A DNA stretch of 64,000 nucleotides from PALSA-610 sp038239145 (GTDB lineage: Bacteria; Actinomycetota; Acidimicrobiia; IMCC26256; PALSA-610). The notes under the pieces were generated by a model. That model was not told where the DNA came from, ran no database searches, and worked only from the letters and a program-made list of their open reading frames with translations. Both the position numbers and the translations under genes were made by a program. Of the stretch, positions 49,377-58,700 are shown piece after piece (positions within the stretch are counted from its first letter, which is position 1; each line of letters starts with the position of its first letter). The DNA lies in assembly GCA_038239145.1 (NCBI GenBank), contig JBBSFB010000012.1:1-64000 (forward strand), read 5' to 3'.

Positions 49377-51293
49377 ATGGGCATGGGCATGGGAGGCGGC
49401 GGACGGGGCGGGGCGGGGGGCCTCGGCCTGATGCGGTCGTTCCGTCGCGACGAATCGATCAAGGACTACAAGCTTCCGGCCGGTATCACCCGCCGCATCT
49501 TTGCGTTCGCGCGTCCGTACCGCCGGCTGCTCGAGCTCTTCCTCGGGTTGATCATCGTCGACGCGGTGCTCGGCGCCGCGAACCCGTTGATATTCCGGGC
49601 GATCATCGACGACGGCATCATCAAACGCGACGGCGGGCTCGTCGTCACGCTCGCGTTCGTCGTAGGTGGCATCGCAGTAGTCGACGCCGGACTCTCGCTG
49701 TGGCAGCGATGGGTGTCGGCCCGGGTGGGCGAAGGCCTGATCCTCGACATGCGCACGCGCGTGTACAGCCACATACAGGACATGCCGATCGCGTTCTTCA
49801 CCCGCACCCAGACCGGCGCGCTCGTGACGCGGTTGAACAACGACGTGCTCGGCGCCCAGCAAGCATTCACCGACACGTTGTCGTCGGTCGTCGGGAACGC
49901 GATCGGGGTCGGCGTCACCCTCACCGCGATGTTCGTGCTCTCGTGGGAGATCACGCTCGTATCGCTCGCAATCCTCCCCGTGTTCCTCGTCCCGGCCCGG
50001 TGGGTCGGGCGCCATCTCGCCGCGCTGACCCGCGAGTCGTACGGGCTCAACGCGCAGATGAACACGACGATGACCGAGCGATTCAACGTTTCCGGAGCGC
50101 TGCTGGTGAAGCTGTTCGGCGACCCGCGGGCGGAGTCACGACTGTTCACCCAACGCGCCACTCGCGTCCGCGACATCGGCATCACCCAGGCGTTGTACAC
50201 CCGCGTCTTCATGATTTCGCTGTTGCTGACCGCATCGCTGGCGACGGCGATGGTCTACGGATGGGGCGGCCTGCTCGCAGTGCACGGCGAGCTGCAGCTC
50301 GGCACCGTCGTAGCACTCACCGCCTATCTCAACCGGTTGTACGGACCACTGACGGCGCTCTCCAACGTGCAGGTCGACGTCATGACCGCGCTGGTGTCGT
50401 TCGATCGCGTCTTCGAGGTGCTCGACCTCGAACCGATGATCGCAGAGAAGGCCGACGCAACAATGATCCCGAGCGGTCCGGCAACGCTCGAGTTCGACCA
50501 CGTCGAGTTCAGCTATCCGACTGCGGAGGAAGTGTCGCTCGCGTCACTCGAATCCGTGGCCGTCCTCGAACAGACGCCGAGCCAGCAGGTGCTGTTCGAC
50601 GTGTCATTCGTCGCCCGACCCGGTCAGCTCGTCGCGCTCGTCGGCCCGTCGGGCGCCGGCAAGACCACCATCAGCAACCTGGTACCGCGCCTCTACGACG
50701 TGCGCTCAGGGGCGATCCGGATCAACGGGGTCGACGTACGTGACGCGACGGCGGACTCGCTGCGAGCGTCGATCGGAGTCGTGACCCAGGACGCCCATCT
50801 GTTCCACGAGACGATCGGCGAGAACCTGCGTTACGCCAAGCCGGACGCGACCGATGCCGAGCTACGCGACGCGTTGGCAGCCGCGCAGATCCTCCCGCTC
50901 GTCAGTCTCCTTCCCGACGGGCTCGACACCGTCGTCGGTGATCGCGGGTACCGGCTCTCCGGCGGGGAGAAGCAACGCATCGCGATCGCCCGTCTCCTGT
51001 TGAAGGCGCCGCGTGTCGTCGTGCTCGACGAGGCGACCGCGCACCTCGACTCGGAGTCGGAGGTCGCGGTCCAGCGCGCACTCGAGGTCGCGCTCACAGG
51101 CCGTACGTCGTTGGTGATTGCGCACCGCCTGTCGACGATCCGCCAGGCCGACCTGATTCTCGTCGTCGACGACGGCCGCATCGTCCAACAAGGAACCCAC
51201 GACTCACTACTGGAATCGGGCGGCCTCTACGCCGACCTCTACCGGACCCAGTTCCAACGCCAGGATGCCGATCACGAGTCCGAGGTCCCCTGA
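49377..51293 (+). CDS. ABC transporter, fused permease/ATPase (MsbA/exporter type)
   Basis: A 638-residue half-transporter. After a Gly/Met-rich N-terminus (MGMGMGGGGRGG), residues 45-345 hold six membrane helices of a type I exporter. The ATPase (about 375-630) has Walker A GPSGAGKTTISN, Q-loop VTQDAHLF, signature RLSGGEKQRIAIA, Walker B VVVLDEATAHLD and the H-loop VIAHRLSTI. It works as a dimer exporting lipid, peptide or drug. An insert EEVSLASLESVAVLEQTPSQQ just before the ATPase core is longer than usual. The ATG at 49377 is chosen among several in-frame methionines. Confidence 0.94.
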   Translation: MGMGMGGGGRGGAGGLGLMRSFRRDESIKDYKLPAGITRRIFAFARPYRRLLELFLGLIIVDAVLGAANPLIFRAIIDDGIIKRDGGLVVTLAFVVGGIAVVDAGLSLWQRWVSARVGEGLILDMRTRVYSHIQDMPIAFFTRTQTGALVTRLNNDVLGAQQAFTDTLSSVVGNAIGVGVTLTAMFVLSWEITLVSLAILPVFLVPARWVGRHLAALTRESYGLNAQMNTTMTERFNVSGALLVKLFGDPRAESRLFTQRATRVRDIGITQALYTRVFMISLLLTASLATAMVYGWGGLLAVHGELQLGTVVALTAYLNRLYGPLTALSNVQVDVMTALVSFDRVFEVLDLEPMIAEKADATMIPSGPATLEFDHVEFSYPTAEEVSLASLESVAVLEQTPSQQVLFDVSFVARPGQLVALVGPSGAGKTTISNLVPRLYDVRSGAIRINGVDVRDATADSLRASIGVVTQDAHLFHETIGENLRYAKPDATDAELRDALAAAQILPLVSLLPDGLDTVVGDRGYRLSGGEKQRIAIARLLLKAPRVVVLDEATAHLDSESEVAVQRALEVALTGRTSLVIAHRLSTIRQADLILVVDDGRIVQQGTHDSLLESGGLYADLYRTQFQRQDADHESEVP

Positions 51294-51309
51294 CCCGACG
51301 TCGAGTTCG

Positions 51310-52167
51310 CTAGCGCAGGCGCGACGCGGGCTGATAGTTCGGGCCCGCGGTGATGTCGACGCGACGCAACAACGCCTCACACGGCGGTTCGAAGTCGGCC
51401 GCGAACTGCATCGCGGCCGAGACGCCGATCCGCTCCCACGGAGCGGAGCTGAGCCGGTCGGTTTCGTCTTCGATGTGCTGACGCAGTGCGACGCCATCGG
51501 GAGCGACATCGCTCCCGCGCGCCAGCCCCTTTCGTTCGAGCGAAGACCAGCCGCGTTCGAGATCCGCGGGATCGGTTCCGCGCGACTTGGGAAGCCAATC
51601 GCGTTCGTAGCCGAGCCAGGCGTTGTGCAAGATCGAGGCTTCGACGCCGTCGAGCCCGTTTGCGGCGACAATCGCCCAGTGCACGTCGCCGCGCCACTCG
51701 CGGACGCAGTTGACTGCGTGCCAACCGGAGAGGACCGGATCGGGAGGACGGGGCATCCGCAGATGAGCCGCGAAGAACACGCGTCCGACCGCGGGCAACG
51801 ACTCGACGACGGGCCACAGCACCGGACCGAGCTCAGCGAGCGGGTCGAGCACCGCGGGAGCGTGCTCACGGAGCCCTACGAGCACGGCCTCGTCGCGCAC
51901 ATTCCATAGCTCGTCGAACGAAGTGTGCTTTTCAACGAGGTCGAACGCGAGCCGGATGCCCACGGGGCTGATCGAACCGAATGCTGCGATCGTCGCGTCC
52001 GATCCTGCGGGGGCGAGCGGCGCGGCGCGGGACGCGATGTATCCGAGCGGACCCAGTAGCCCGAGGGCTTCGTACCGCGCGATCGCACCCGGATCCCAAA
52101 AGATCCAGCCGATCGTCGTCTGCACCGAACGGGCATTCCGACGCGTAATCTCGAGCCAATCGCTCAC
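51310..52167 (-). CDS. SCO6745-family conserved protein
   Basis: A 285-residue actinobacterial conserved protein: ETTRRNARSVQTTIGWIFWDPGAI-like start (here EITRRNARSVQTTIGW), GPLGYIASRAAPLA, FFAAHLRMPRPPDPVL and WHAVNCVREWRGDVHWAIV. These match the family with helix-turn-helix-like parts named after SCO6745. No biochemical function is established. Its GTG overlaps the upstream GNAT stop by 4 nt, so they form an operon; it converges on the ABC gene. Confidence 0.85.
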   Translation of the reverse strand: MSDWLEITRRNARSVQTTIGWIFWDPGAIARYEALGLLGPLGYIASRAAPLAPAGSDATIAAFGSISPVGIRLAFDLVEKHTSFDELWNVRDEAVLVGLREHAPAVLDPLAELGPVLWPVVESLPAVGRVFFAAHLRMPRPPDPVLSGWHAVNCVREWRGDVHWAIVAANGLDGVEASILHNAWLGYERDWLPKSRGTDPADLERGWSSLERKGLARGSDVAPDGVALRQHIEDETDRLSSAPWERIGVSAAMQFAADFEPPCEALLRRVDITAGPNYQPASRLR

Positions 52168-52760
52168 TCTGCGAGCTCCGTGGGTCCATCGGTGGCGAGG
52201 TGCGAGTAGAGGACCATGTCGTGCCATCCGTCCGCATGGAGGTTGGCGCCGCGGCGTATTCCTTCGCGGACGAACCCGGCTCGGATCGCGACCGCGCCCG
52301 ACACCTGGTTCTCAGTGGAGTGCTCCACCTGAACCCGATGAAGGCCGAGTTCGTGGGCCCAGCGCGTCGCCGCGATCGTCGAGTGCGTCGCAAACCCTTG
52401 CCGACGCGCCCACGGGACAACCCAATAGGAGATCTCGCCGCAGCCATCGTGGAGCGAGAGATGCACCGCGACCCGCCCGACCGGCTCGTCGCTCCCTGAC
52501 GTCACGACGGCCCAGCTCGCGCAGGTCTCTTCGACCCAACCGGCGCGTTCGGCCGCGATCCACTCCCCGGCCTCGGGGACCGTGTCGTAGCGCCGGAAAT
52601 GCCAACGGTGAATGTCCGGCGTCGAGAACGCCCGCACGACGAACGCGGCATCGACGTTCGTCCAAGGCTTCAGCGTCAGTGCCGCGGTCGCGGGAATCTT
52701 CGGCTGTGGACGAGAGCCGACAGAACCAGCAGCGACGACGCTTGGGATCAGGCGCGGCAC
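52164..52760 (-). CDS. GNAT-family N-acetyltransferase
   Basis: A 198-residue acetyltransferase: FVVRAFSTPDIHRWHFRRYDTV, GRVAVHLSLHDGCGEISYWVVPWARRQGFATHSTI (acetyl-CoA pyrophosphate loop RRQGFA) and VQVEHSTENQVSGAVAIRAGFVREG. It resembles RimJ/RimL-type enzymes, so protein or small-molecule amine acetylation is possible. GTG 52760 is used; the N-terminal 40 residues look less conserved and a later start may be real. Confidence 0.88.
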   Translation of the reverse strand: MPRLIPSVVAAGSVGSRPQPKIPATAALTLKPWTNVDAAFVVRAFSTPDIHRWHFRRYDTVPEAGEWIAAERAGWVEETCASWAVVTSGSDEPVGRVAVHLSLHDGCGEISYWVVPWARRQGFATHSTIAATRWAHELGLHRVQVEHSTENQVSGAVAIRAGFVREGIRRGANLHADGWHDMVLYSHLATDGPTELAE

Positions 52761-52830
52761 GTGCTCAGGATGGCCTGAATACGAACCCCGGCGCCAAACA
52801 ATTCGATCGGCCGGCGCGACGCGCACCGGA

Positions 52831-53157
52831 TCAGGTCGGCGGCTCGTCCCGAGACGGCGATGCCATCGGCCCTTCGGCACGAGCGTTCCCGCCGACACCG
52901 TGCAGCAGCTCGGCGCTGTCGCGGTGTATCTCGCGGGGCGGCACGCCTCGGTTTCGCTGCCCGCCGACGTCGCAATCACCCATGAACCCCAACGTCGCTC
53001 GCGACGCGGCTTCGTCCGCCTCGGTGGTCTCGGTGAAGACCGTCGGCGTTTGCCGATCGACCGCTGACAAAAGGTGGCGGGCCTTGATCACGGGGCGCCC
53101 GCCTTCACGTCGATCGCGGAACAGATCGCCCCATCGCGGGTCGTCGAACCGCGTCAT
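52831..53157 (-). CDS. Hypothetical protein, uncertain
   Basis: A 108-residue open frame from ATG 53157 (MTRFDDPRWGDLFRDRREGG ...) with coding-like third positions and a GAAGGG stretch upstream of the ATG. No domain is recognised. It follows the degraded HNH gene in the same direction and may be a passenger or its truncated tail. 52761-52830 holds nothing I can name. Confidence 0.35.
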   Translation of the reverse strand: MTRFDDPRWGDLFRDRREGGRPVIKARHLLSAVDRQTPTVFTETTEADEAASRATLGFMGDCDVGGQRNRGVPPREIHRDSAELLHGVGGNARAEGPMASPSRDEPPT

Positions 53158-53173
53158 CGGTTGCCCTTCACCC

Positions 53174-53470
53174 CTATCGGCCGCGGGTTCGGGCGCGGGT
53201 TCGGGCTTGTTGGGTGTGGGTTTGGCGGTGGTGGTTCCTGCAGGGGAGTTGAAGGTGTTCGAGGTTGGTGGGCGCGGGTCCACCACCCGAGTTTGCGGGC
53301 GAGGTCGACGTAGTGGTTCGCGACACCGTGGTCCATCCGGCACGCGGCCCGGGTCGAGGTCCAGTCGTGGGATCGGTCGTACTCGGCGACTTCGACGAGT
53401 CATTCGGCTTCGAACGCGTCGACGGCCCGACGCTTCGCCCCGAGACGCTCGACCGTACCGAACGTGTGTT
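53174..53470 (-). pseudogene. Degraded DUF222/HNH endonuclease (13E12-repeat type)
   Basis: Leftward sequence keeps pieces of a DUF222-HNH protein in two frames: ERLGAKRRAVDAFEAE, then a TGA where Trp is expected (about 53399), then LVEVAEYDRSHDW and NHYVDLARKLG. A frame jump leads to the HNH end GGPAPTNLEHLQLPCRNHHRQTH. Most of the middle 250 residues is missing. Such genes are numerous and often broken in actinobacterial genomes. Confidence 0.6.
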
Positions 53471-53586
53471 CGATATTACCAGAAAAGACCCTACGAACAA
53501 AGGAGAAATCTGGACTCGGGAACGAAACCACTCCGGGGCGGTTGATCTCCGAGAGTCGACCCACACCTCTCCGGGAAAGATGCAAC

Positions 53587-53876
53587 ATGAACGTTCTCTT
53601 GTTCGGCGCGTCGGGCAACATCGGCGAATCGGTTCCCGCGAGCTCGTGGCGCGCGGCCACAACGTCACCCCGGCGACTCGCAGCGGCGAACCCATCGATG
53701 TCGGCTCGCACCACCGGGGCCGCACCACGTACCCCGACTACGCGATCGAGCTCGTCGACGAGCTCGAGGGGGCGCTGCTCTCAAGCGGCGTATCACCGTC
53801 TCCCACTGACGCGGCCGGCGAGGACGCGCCCACCGGTGTCGTCGTCATGCACGTCCACGACCGCCGATACCGATAG
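53587..53876 (+). pseudogene. Remnant of an NAD(P)-binding (atypical SDR) protein
   Basis: MNVLLFGASGNIG is the start of an NmrA/epimerase-like Rossmann fold. After GES the frame changes and continues RELVARGHNVTPATRSGEPIDV, then joins directly to TYPDYAIELVDELEGALL, which looks like the far end of the same fold. The central 100 or so residues are absent, so a deletion plus a frameshift destroyed it. Its 3' part overlaps the convergent cNMP-binding gene. Confidence 0.5.
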
Positions 53877-54302
53877 GCGCGGAGCCGGGACCCGATGAAC
53901 GACGCGCGCATCCGTGAGCTGCGTCGCCAACCGGGTCCCGAGCCGGGGGCACTCCGCCCGCAGCGACGCGAACTCGCGTCGAGTCATGACGAAGAGCGTT
54001 GCCGCGGTCAATGCCTCGAACGTCTCCAGCCCGAGGCCGGTCTCGTCCTCGGCCGGCATCCCGAAGCAGTCCCCCGCCCAGAGATAGCGGCGCCGGCCGT
54101 AGTCGGTCACCGCCGCGATCTGTCCCCGGATCACGATCACGAACTGCTCGGGATGACGGCGCTGGCCGGGGACGGGCCGCCCGGCCCGGACGTCGGCGAC
54201 GGTTCCATACCGCTGGACGGCGTCGACCTCGCGGCGGGTGAGGTCACCGAAGGGTGGCGTGGCCGACATGGCGGTCACGTCGGGCGGGAACCTGGGAAAC
54301 AT
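53793..54302 (-). CDS. Cyclic-nucleotide-binding-like protein
   Basis: A 169-residue protein with a Crp-type beta-roll: VQRYGTVADVRAGRPVPGQRRHPEQFVIVIRGQIAAVTDYGRRRYLWAGDCFGM, then EALTAATLFVMTRREFASLRAECPRLG. The cAMP-contacting Glu/Arg cassette is poorly kept and no helix-turn-helix follows, so it may only sense or scaffold. GGAGG is 7 nt before the ATG at 54302. It faces the remnants at 53.6-53.9 kb. Confidence 0.7.
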   Translation of the reverse strand: MFPRFPPDVTAMSATPPFGDLTRREVDAVQRYGTVADVRAGRPVPGQRRHPEQFVIVIRGQIAAVTDYGRRRYLWAGDCFGMPAEDETGLGLETFEALTAATLFVMTRREFASLRAECPRLGTRLATQLTDARVVHRVPAPRLSVSAVVDVHDDDTGGRVLAGRVSGRR

Positions 54303-54404
54303 CTCGTCGCCTCCGGCTGGAGAAGTGGTACGAGATGCAGCATGAAGGCGACCACTCGACCGCCACTCGATCGGCGCTCGACGGGCCCTCGAGCGCTCGG
54401 GATC

Positions 54405-54812
54405 TCAGGTGCGGCGGGTGCTCCACGCCGCGTACTCCTCGGCCGTGAGCGCAGGCCGAGAAGTGGTGGTGACGCCCATCTGATGGAGGGCTCCCAGATA
54501 GTCAACGTAACGGTGATACGTCCAGTCGGCCTCGTCGCCACTACCTGCGACCTGGACGAACGTCGTGCCGCGCAACTCGAGCTCGACGTACGTCGGCGGC
54601 ACACCGAGGAACTCGCCCACGTGCGTGCCCCGCAGCACCCACGGCACCACGACCAACTGATCCGAGGTCGCGAACAGTTCGTTCTGCTCGAGCGTGGAAC
54701 CGTGAAGATCACGGCCGAAGTGCATTTCCCCGAGCACCTCGCCGAAGCCGGCCGCGAGGTCGGCTTCCACGCTCGCCAGCGCCTGCTCGACGAGGTCCTT
54801 TTCGATCACCAT
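54405..54812 (-). CDS. Ester cyclase (SnoaL-like)
   Basis: A 135-residue NTF2-fold protein: DQLVVVPWVLRGTHVGEFLGVPPTYVELELRGTTFVQVAGSG resembles SnoaL-type ester cyclases (…GTHxGEFLGVPPTG…FxR). The front part is short for the family and the usual Asp/His residues are hard to place, so activity is uncertain. Lies before a protein of unknown function in the same direction. Confidence 0.7.
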   Translation of the reverse strand: MVIEKDLVEQALASVEADLAAGFGEVLGEMHFGRDLHGSTLEQNELFATSDQLVVVPWVLRGTHVGEFLGVPPTYVELELRGTTFVQVAGSGDEADWTYHRYVDYLGALHQMGVTTTSRPALTAEEYAAWSTRRT

Positions 54813-54861
54813 CACGCTCTCCGTCTGGTCGGGGCACGCTCTCCGTCACCCGGGCCGGTGC

Positions 54862-55671
54862 TCAGGGGATCGGTGGGGCAACGTAGCGGCGGGGATCGTC
54901 GAGCACGCCGCCCTCCCACTCGGCCGGCGAGACGCACTCGACCGAGGTCGGGTCGACCGCCTGCCAGCCGAGCGACGGCACTTGGATCTCACCGAACCGC
55001 GTACCGATCGTCGACATCACGATCGTGCGGCGGTAATCCTCGTGACCGATCACCCACATCCCCTTCTCCAGTCCGGCGCGCGGCGGTGGCGCATGCGCCT
55101 CGGGTGGGTGTGCGTAGTCGGTTGCGGTGTACGGCGGCGAAGTCGGGTCGACCGGTCGCGTGATCTTCGACGTGAGCGGGTATCCGAGCGCGGCCGGCGT
55201 CGTGATGACCAGCGTTACGTGCCCCTCACCCTGCTCCGCGCTCCGCCAGAGCACCCAGCACTGGAACCAGGGGCCCTGGCAAATCCAATAGAGGTCGATC
55301 GGCCAGTTGCGGCACGTTCCGGCCGCGCCGGGATCGGGCGCGGGATCACCGTGTTCCAACTCGAATGAGACTTCGATGGCTCGAGTCATCGCGTCGCGCA
55401 GGATCAGTTCCGGGTTCCCGTCGTACCCGAACCAGAACATCTGCGCGCCACCGAACCCGAACCAGTCGTTCTCGAGGTGCTGCTTGCGTAACGCCGGGTT
55501 CAACCCGTCGGCGGCGAGGTTCGTCGAATCGAAGCCGACGAGGTCGGCGATGGCGATGCCACCACGGAGATCGACGAGCGCCTGCGCGCGCGTTGCGGGG
55601 TCGGCGAGCTTGCTCTCGATAACGCTGAAGTACGGGCCCTTGTCGACGAGATAGGGCATGAAGCCGGACAT
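54862..55671 (-). CDS. Hypothetical protein
   Basis: A 269-residue soluble protein I do not recognise. It is rich in aromatics (ENDWFGFGGAQMFWFGYDGNPEL, PIDLYWICQGPWFQCWVLW) and has a regular alternation of strands in the second half. There is no signal peptide or membrane helix. GC-rich third positions and the ATG at 55671 support it. It lies 84 nt past the end of the large SARP-cyclase gene on the same strand, so it may be co-transcribed and act with it. Confidence 0.7.
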   Translation of the reverse strand: MSGFMPYLVDKGPYFSVIESKLADPATRAQALVDLRGGIAIADLVGFDSTNLAADGLNPALRKQHLENDWFGFGGAQMFWFGYDGNPELILRDAMTRAIEVSFELEHGDPAPDPGAAGTCRNWPIDLYWICQGPWFQCWVLWRSAEQGEGHVTLVITTPAALGYPLTSKITRPVDPTSPPYTATDYAHPPEAHAPPPRAGLEKGMWVIGHEDYRRTIVMSTIGTRFGEIQVPSLGWQAVDPTSVECVSPAEWEGGVLDDPRRYVAPPIP

Positions 55672-55755
55672 GGTGTTCGACGGTACGCCCGGACGGGCGG
55701 TGCTGCAATGCCGTGAACCCGCAGATCGTGAGCCCCCAGATCGAGAGCCTGCGCG

Positions 55756-58700
55756 CTACACGGACACCGCGCGCAGCACGTCGACCGGTGCGTGAAAGCC
55801 CTTCAGATCGTGACTGCCGCGCGGCTCGAACGACCACTCGAGCCCGCGGGCAATACCGGCCACGTCCGAGGTGACCAAGACGTCGCCGGGCCGGCCCAGC
55901 TCGAGAATGCGGAACGCGACGGTCACCGCGAGCCCGATCAGATCGCGATCCACCATCGTCGGCTCGCCCGCGGAGATCGCGAGCTTGACGCGCAACGGGC
56001 CCGCCGGCGCCGAGACGAAGTCGTGCGCGAGTGCGGTGCCGCAACGGAGCGCGGCGCGAACCGAGAAGAACCACGCACCGATGCCGTCGCCGGTGTGCTT
56101 GAACTCGACGCCGTCGCACTCGGCGAGCCGGTGCCGCACGATCTCGTCGTGGACCCGGAGGTGTTGCACGTACTCACGGTCGCCGAGCCGATCGTTCAAT
56201 TCCGTCGACCCGACGAGATCGGTCACGAGGATGACGCGGGTACTGGACCGTTGGGAACGCACACGATCATCGGCCGCGTGCCGTTCGACGAGTACCGGCG
56301 GCGACGGGCCGCTCCCGTCGTCGCGGAACGCCTCGTAGTCGAGCTCGGTCCGGGCCCGCTCGGCCGCCGCGCCCGAGGTTCCGGCGTCGGCGAGCGCGCG
56401 GTCGAACCAGACTCTGGCGTCGTAGGCACGGTCAGTGGCTGCCAGACCCAGCGCAACCACTCGGGGAACGAACGACGGCCAACCGATCGCGAACCGAAGA
56501 CCGCGGTCGTACAGCTCCATCAGCGTTTCGAGTGGCCCGGCGACCAGCTCGGGATGGCCGGCGAGCGCGCCCAGCTCGACCTGCGCCGCGATCGCGCCGG
56601 TGAGAAACGCGTTCGGACTTGCGATGGTCGTGAACACGCGAAACGCCGGATGCTCGAGCGCGCGACGCGCGGCAGCCACGTCGCCCGCGAAGGCATCGAC
56701 CAGCGGTCGGTAGCGCCGGCTGCGGTCGCCGCCGAGCGCGTCCCACACGTCGAGGGCACGGTGAGCTCCGTCCGCATCGCCCCGATGGACGCGCGCCGAC
56801 GCCAATGCGGGCAGCGCGACCCCGGGTGAGAACGGCGTCGGCAGTGCGCGGTGCGCGACCAGCGCGCGCTCGGCTTGGGTCTCCGCGTGGGCGAAGCGTC
56901 CGCACGCCGCCGCGACTGCAGCCTGGAACGCGGCCGCCATCGACAGCTCCCGCAGGTTGTCGACGTCGCGCGACGCGTCGGCCGCCTCGACGAGCAGGCT
57001 CTCGGCCTGTTCGAGGTCGCCGCTCGCGAACGCGACGAGGCCGAGTCGCGACCTGCACCAGATGTGCGGGCTCGGGTCGGAGAGCGTCGTCGCGCGCGGC
57101 GCGGCCGCCGTGAACCGGTCGCGGGCCTCGGCCAGCTCGAGCGCGCCGAAGTGCTGCAGTCCCTGCGCGAAGCCGACCTTGACCTGCAACTCGTCGTCAT
57201 GCTCCTGCAGCGCGATGTGTTCGGCCGACGCGTTGTGGCGTTGCGCCGCGATCAAGTCGCCGAGATCGAAGTGCAGCTCGGCCGCGAGCGCGTGAGCCTC
57301 CCCGCGGAGCGCCGCGTGACCGACACCCAGATCGAGGAATTCGTCGACGCTCGCCAGGCTGAGCGTTGCCGCCGCCCTCAGCTCGATCGTGCCGACCCGC
57401 TCGCGGGCCAGGTGCACGAGAGCGCGGCCCCAGGTCTCGACGGCACCGCAGCGACGCGCCTCGTCGGCGGCAGCCTCCAGATCGACGAGGGCCCGGGCGG
57501 TGTCACGCGCCAGGAGCGCCGTGTGCCCGGCCCGGAGCCTCACCGCCGCCCGCTCGGCGTGGGGTAGGTCGAGGGCTTGCGCGGCCCCGAGCGCGGCGCG
57601 GGCGTAGGCCGCGGCGTCGTGCCAGGCGCCGACCGAAGCCGACCGGTCGGCGGCGTCCCCGCATGCGGCCAGCATGCGAACGGGATCGACGAGCGAACCC
57701 GCGCGTACCAAGTGATGCGCGATCACTCTGACGTCGGCCTCGGTCGGACCGAGTCGTTCGGCGAGCTGCAGGTGCCGGGCGGCCCGTTCCGCGCTCGCAG
57801 GCCAGTGGTAGACGAGCTGGCGCAACTGGGGATGCTCGAACCAGTACCGCTCATCGTCGGCGACGAGTACCTGGTGGGCGCCGGCTTCGTCGATCAGATC
57901 GTCGAGCGCGAAGGCGTCGAGCCCGGACGCGGCCGCGAGGAGGTCGAGGGTTCCACCGTCGCCGAGGAACGCCGCGGCCACGAGCATCTCGACACAGTCG
58001 TCACCGACCTGTTCGACCCGGCGCCAGAGTTCCCGATCAAGATCGGTCGGACCGATCAGGTCGACGAGCCCGGACTCCGTGATCGGGTCCCCGTTGCCGC
58101 CCACTCGTCCGAGTGCGGACCGCAGCACCAACGGGTTCCCCGCAGTTGCTTCGAACAGTCGGCCCATTGTCGCGGCCGAGGGTCGCTCGCCCAGCCACTC
58201 GGTGATCAGATCCCGGCACTCGCGCTCGGTCAGAGCCCGGATGTCGAGCGCAACGGATTGCCGCTCGCGGCGCAACCTCGACACGAGCGTCGCCACGGCC
58301 GTCGACGACGCGACGGGACGCGTGGTCAACACGACCAGCAGGCGGGCGCGCTCGATCACTCCTTGCTCGACGACCACACCGAGCAAATGTTTCAGCAGCG
58401 ACATCGTCGCGTCGTCGGCCCAGTGGAGATCCTCGACCACGAGCGTCGTCACCCGCTCCCGCGCTGCGGCGAGGAGCGCACGCGTCGTCGCGAGGTAGAG
58501 CGACAATCGCGACCGATCGTCCTCGGCAATCGCGGCGCCCTTCGTCGTCGCGAAATCGAACGGGTTACCGCCGGCGGGGTCGAGCGCCGCGAGCGCGCCC
58601 GCGAGCGGAAGATACGGCACCGCGACGTCTTCTTGGCACGTCCCGGACAGCACCTGGACGCCGCGTGCCACTGCGTGCGGAGTGAACTCGTCAAGCAACC

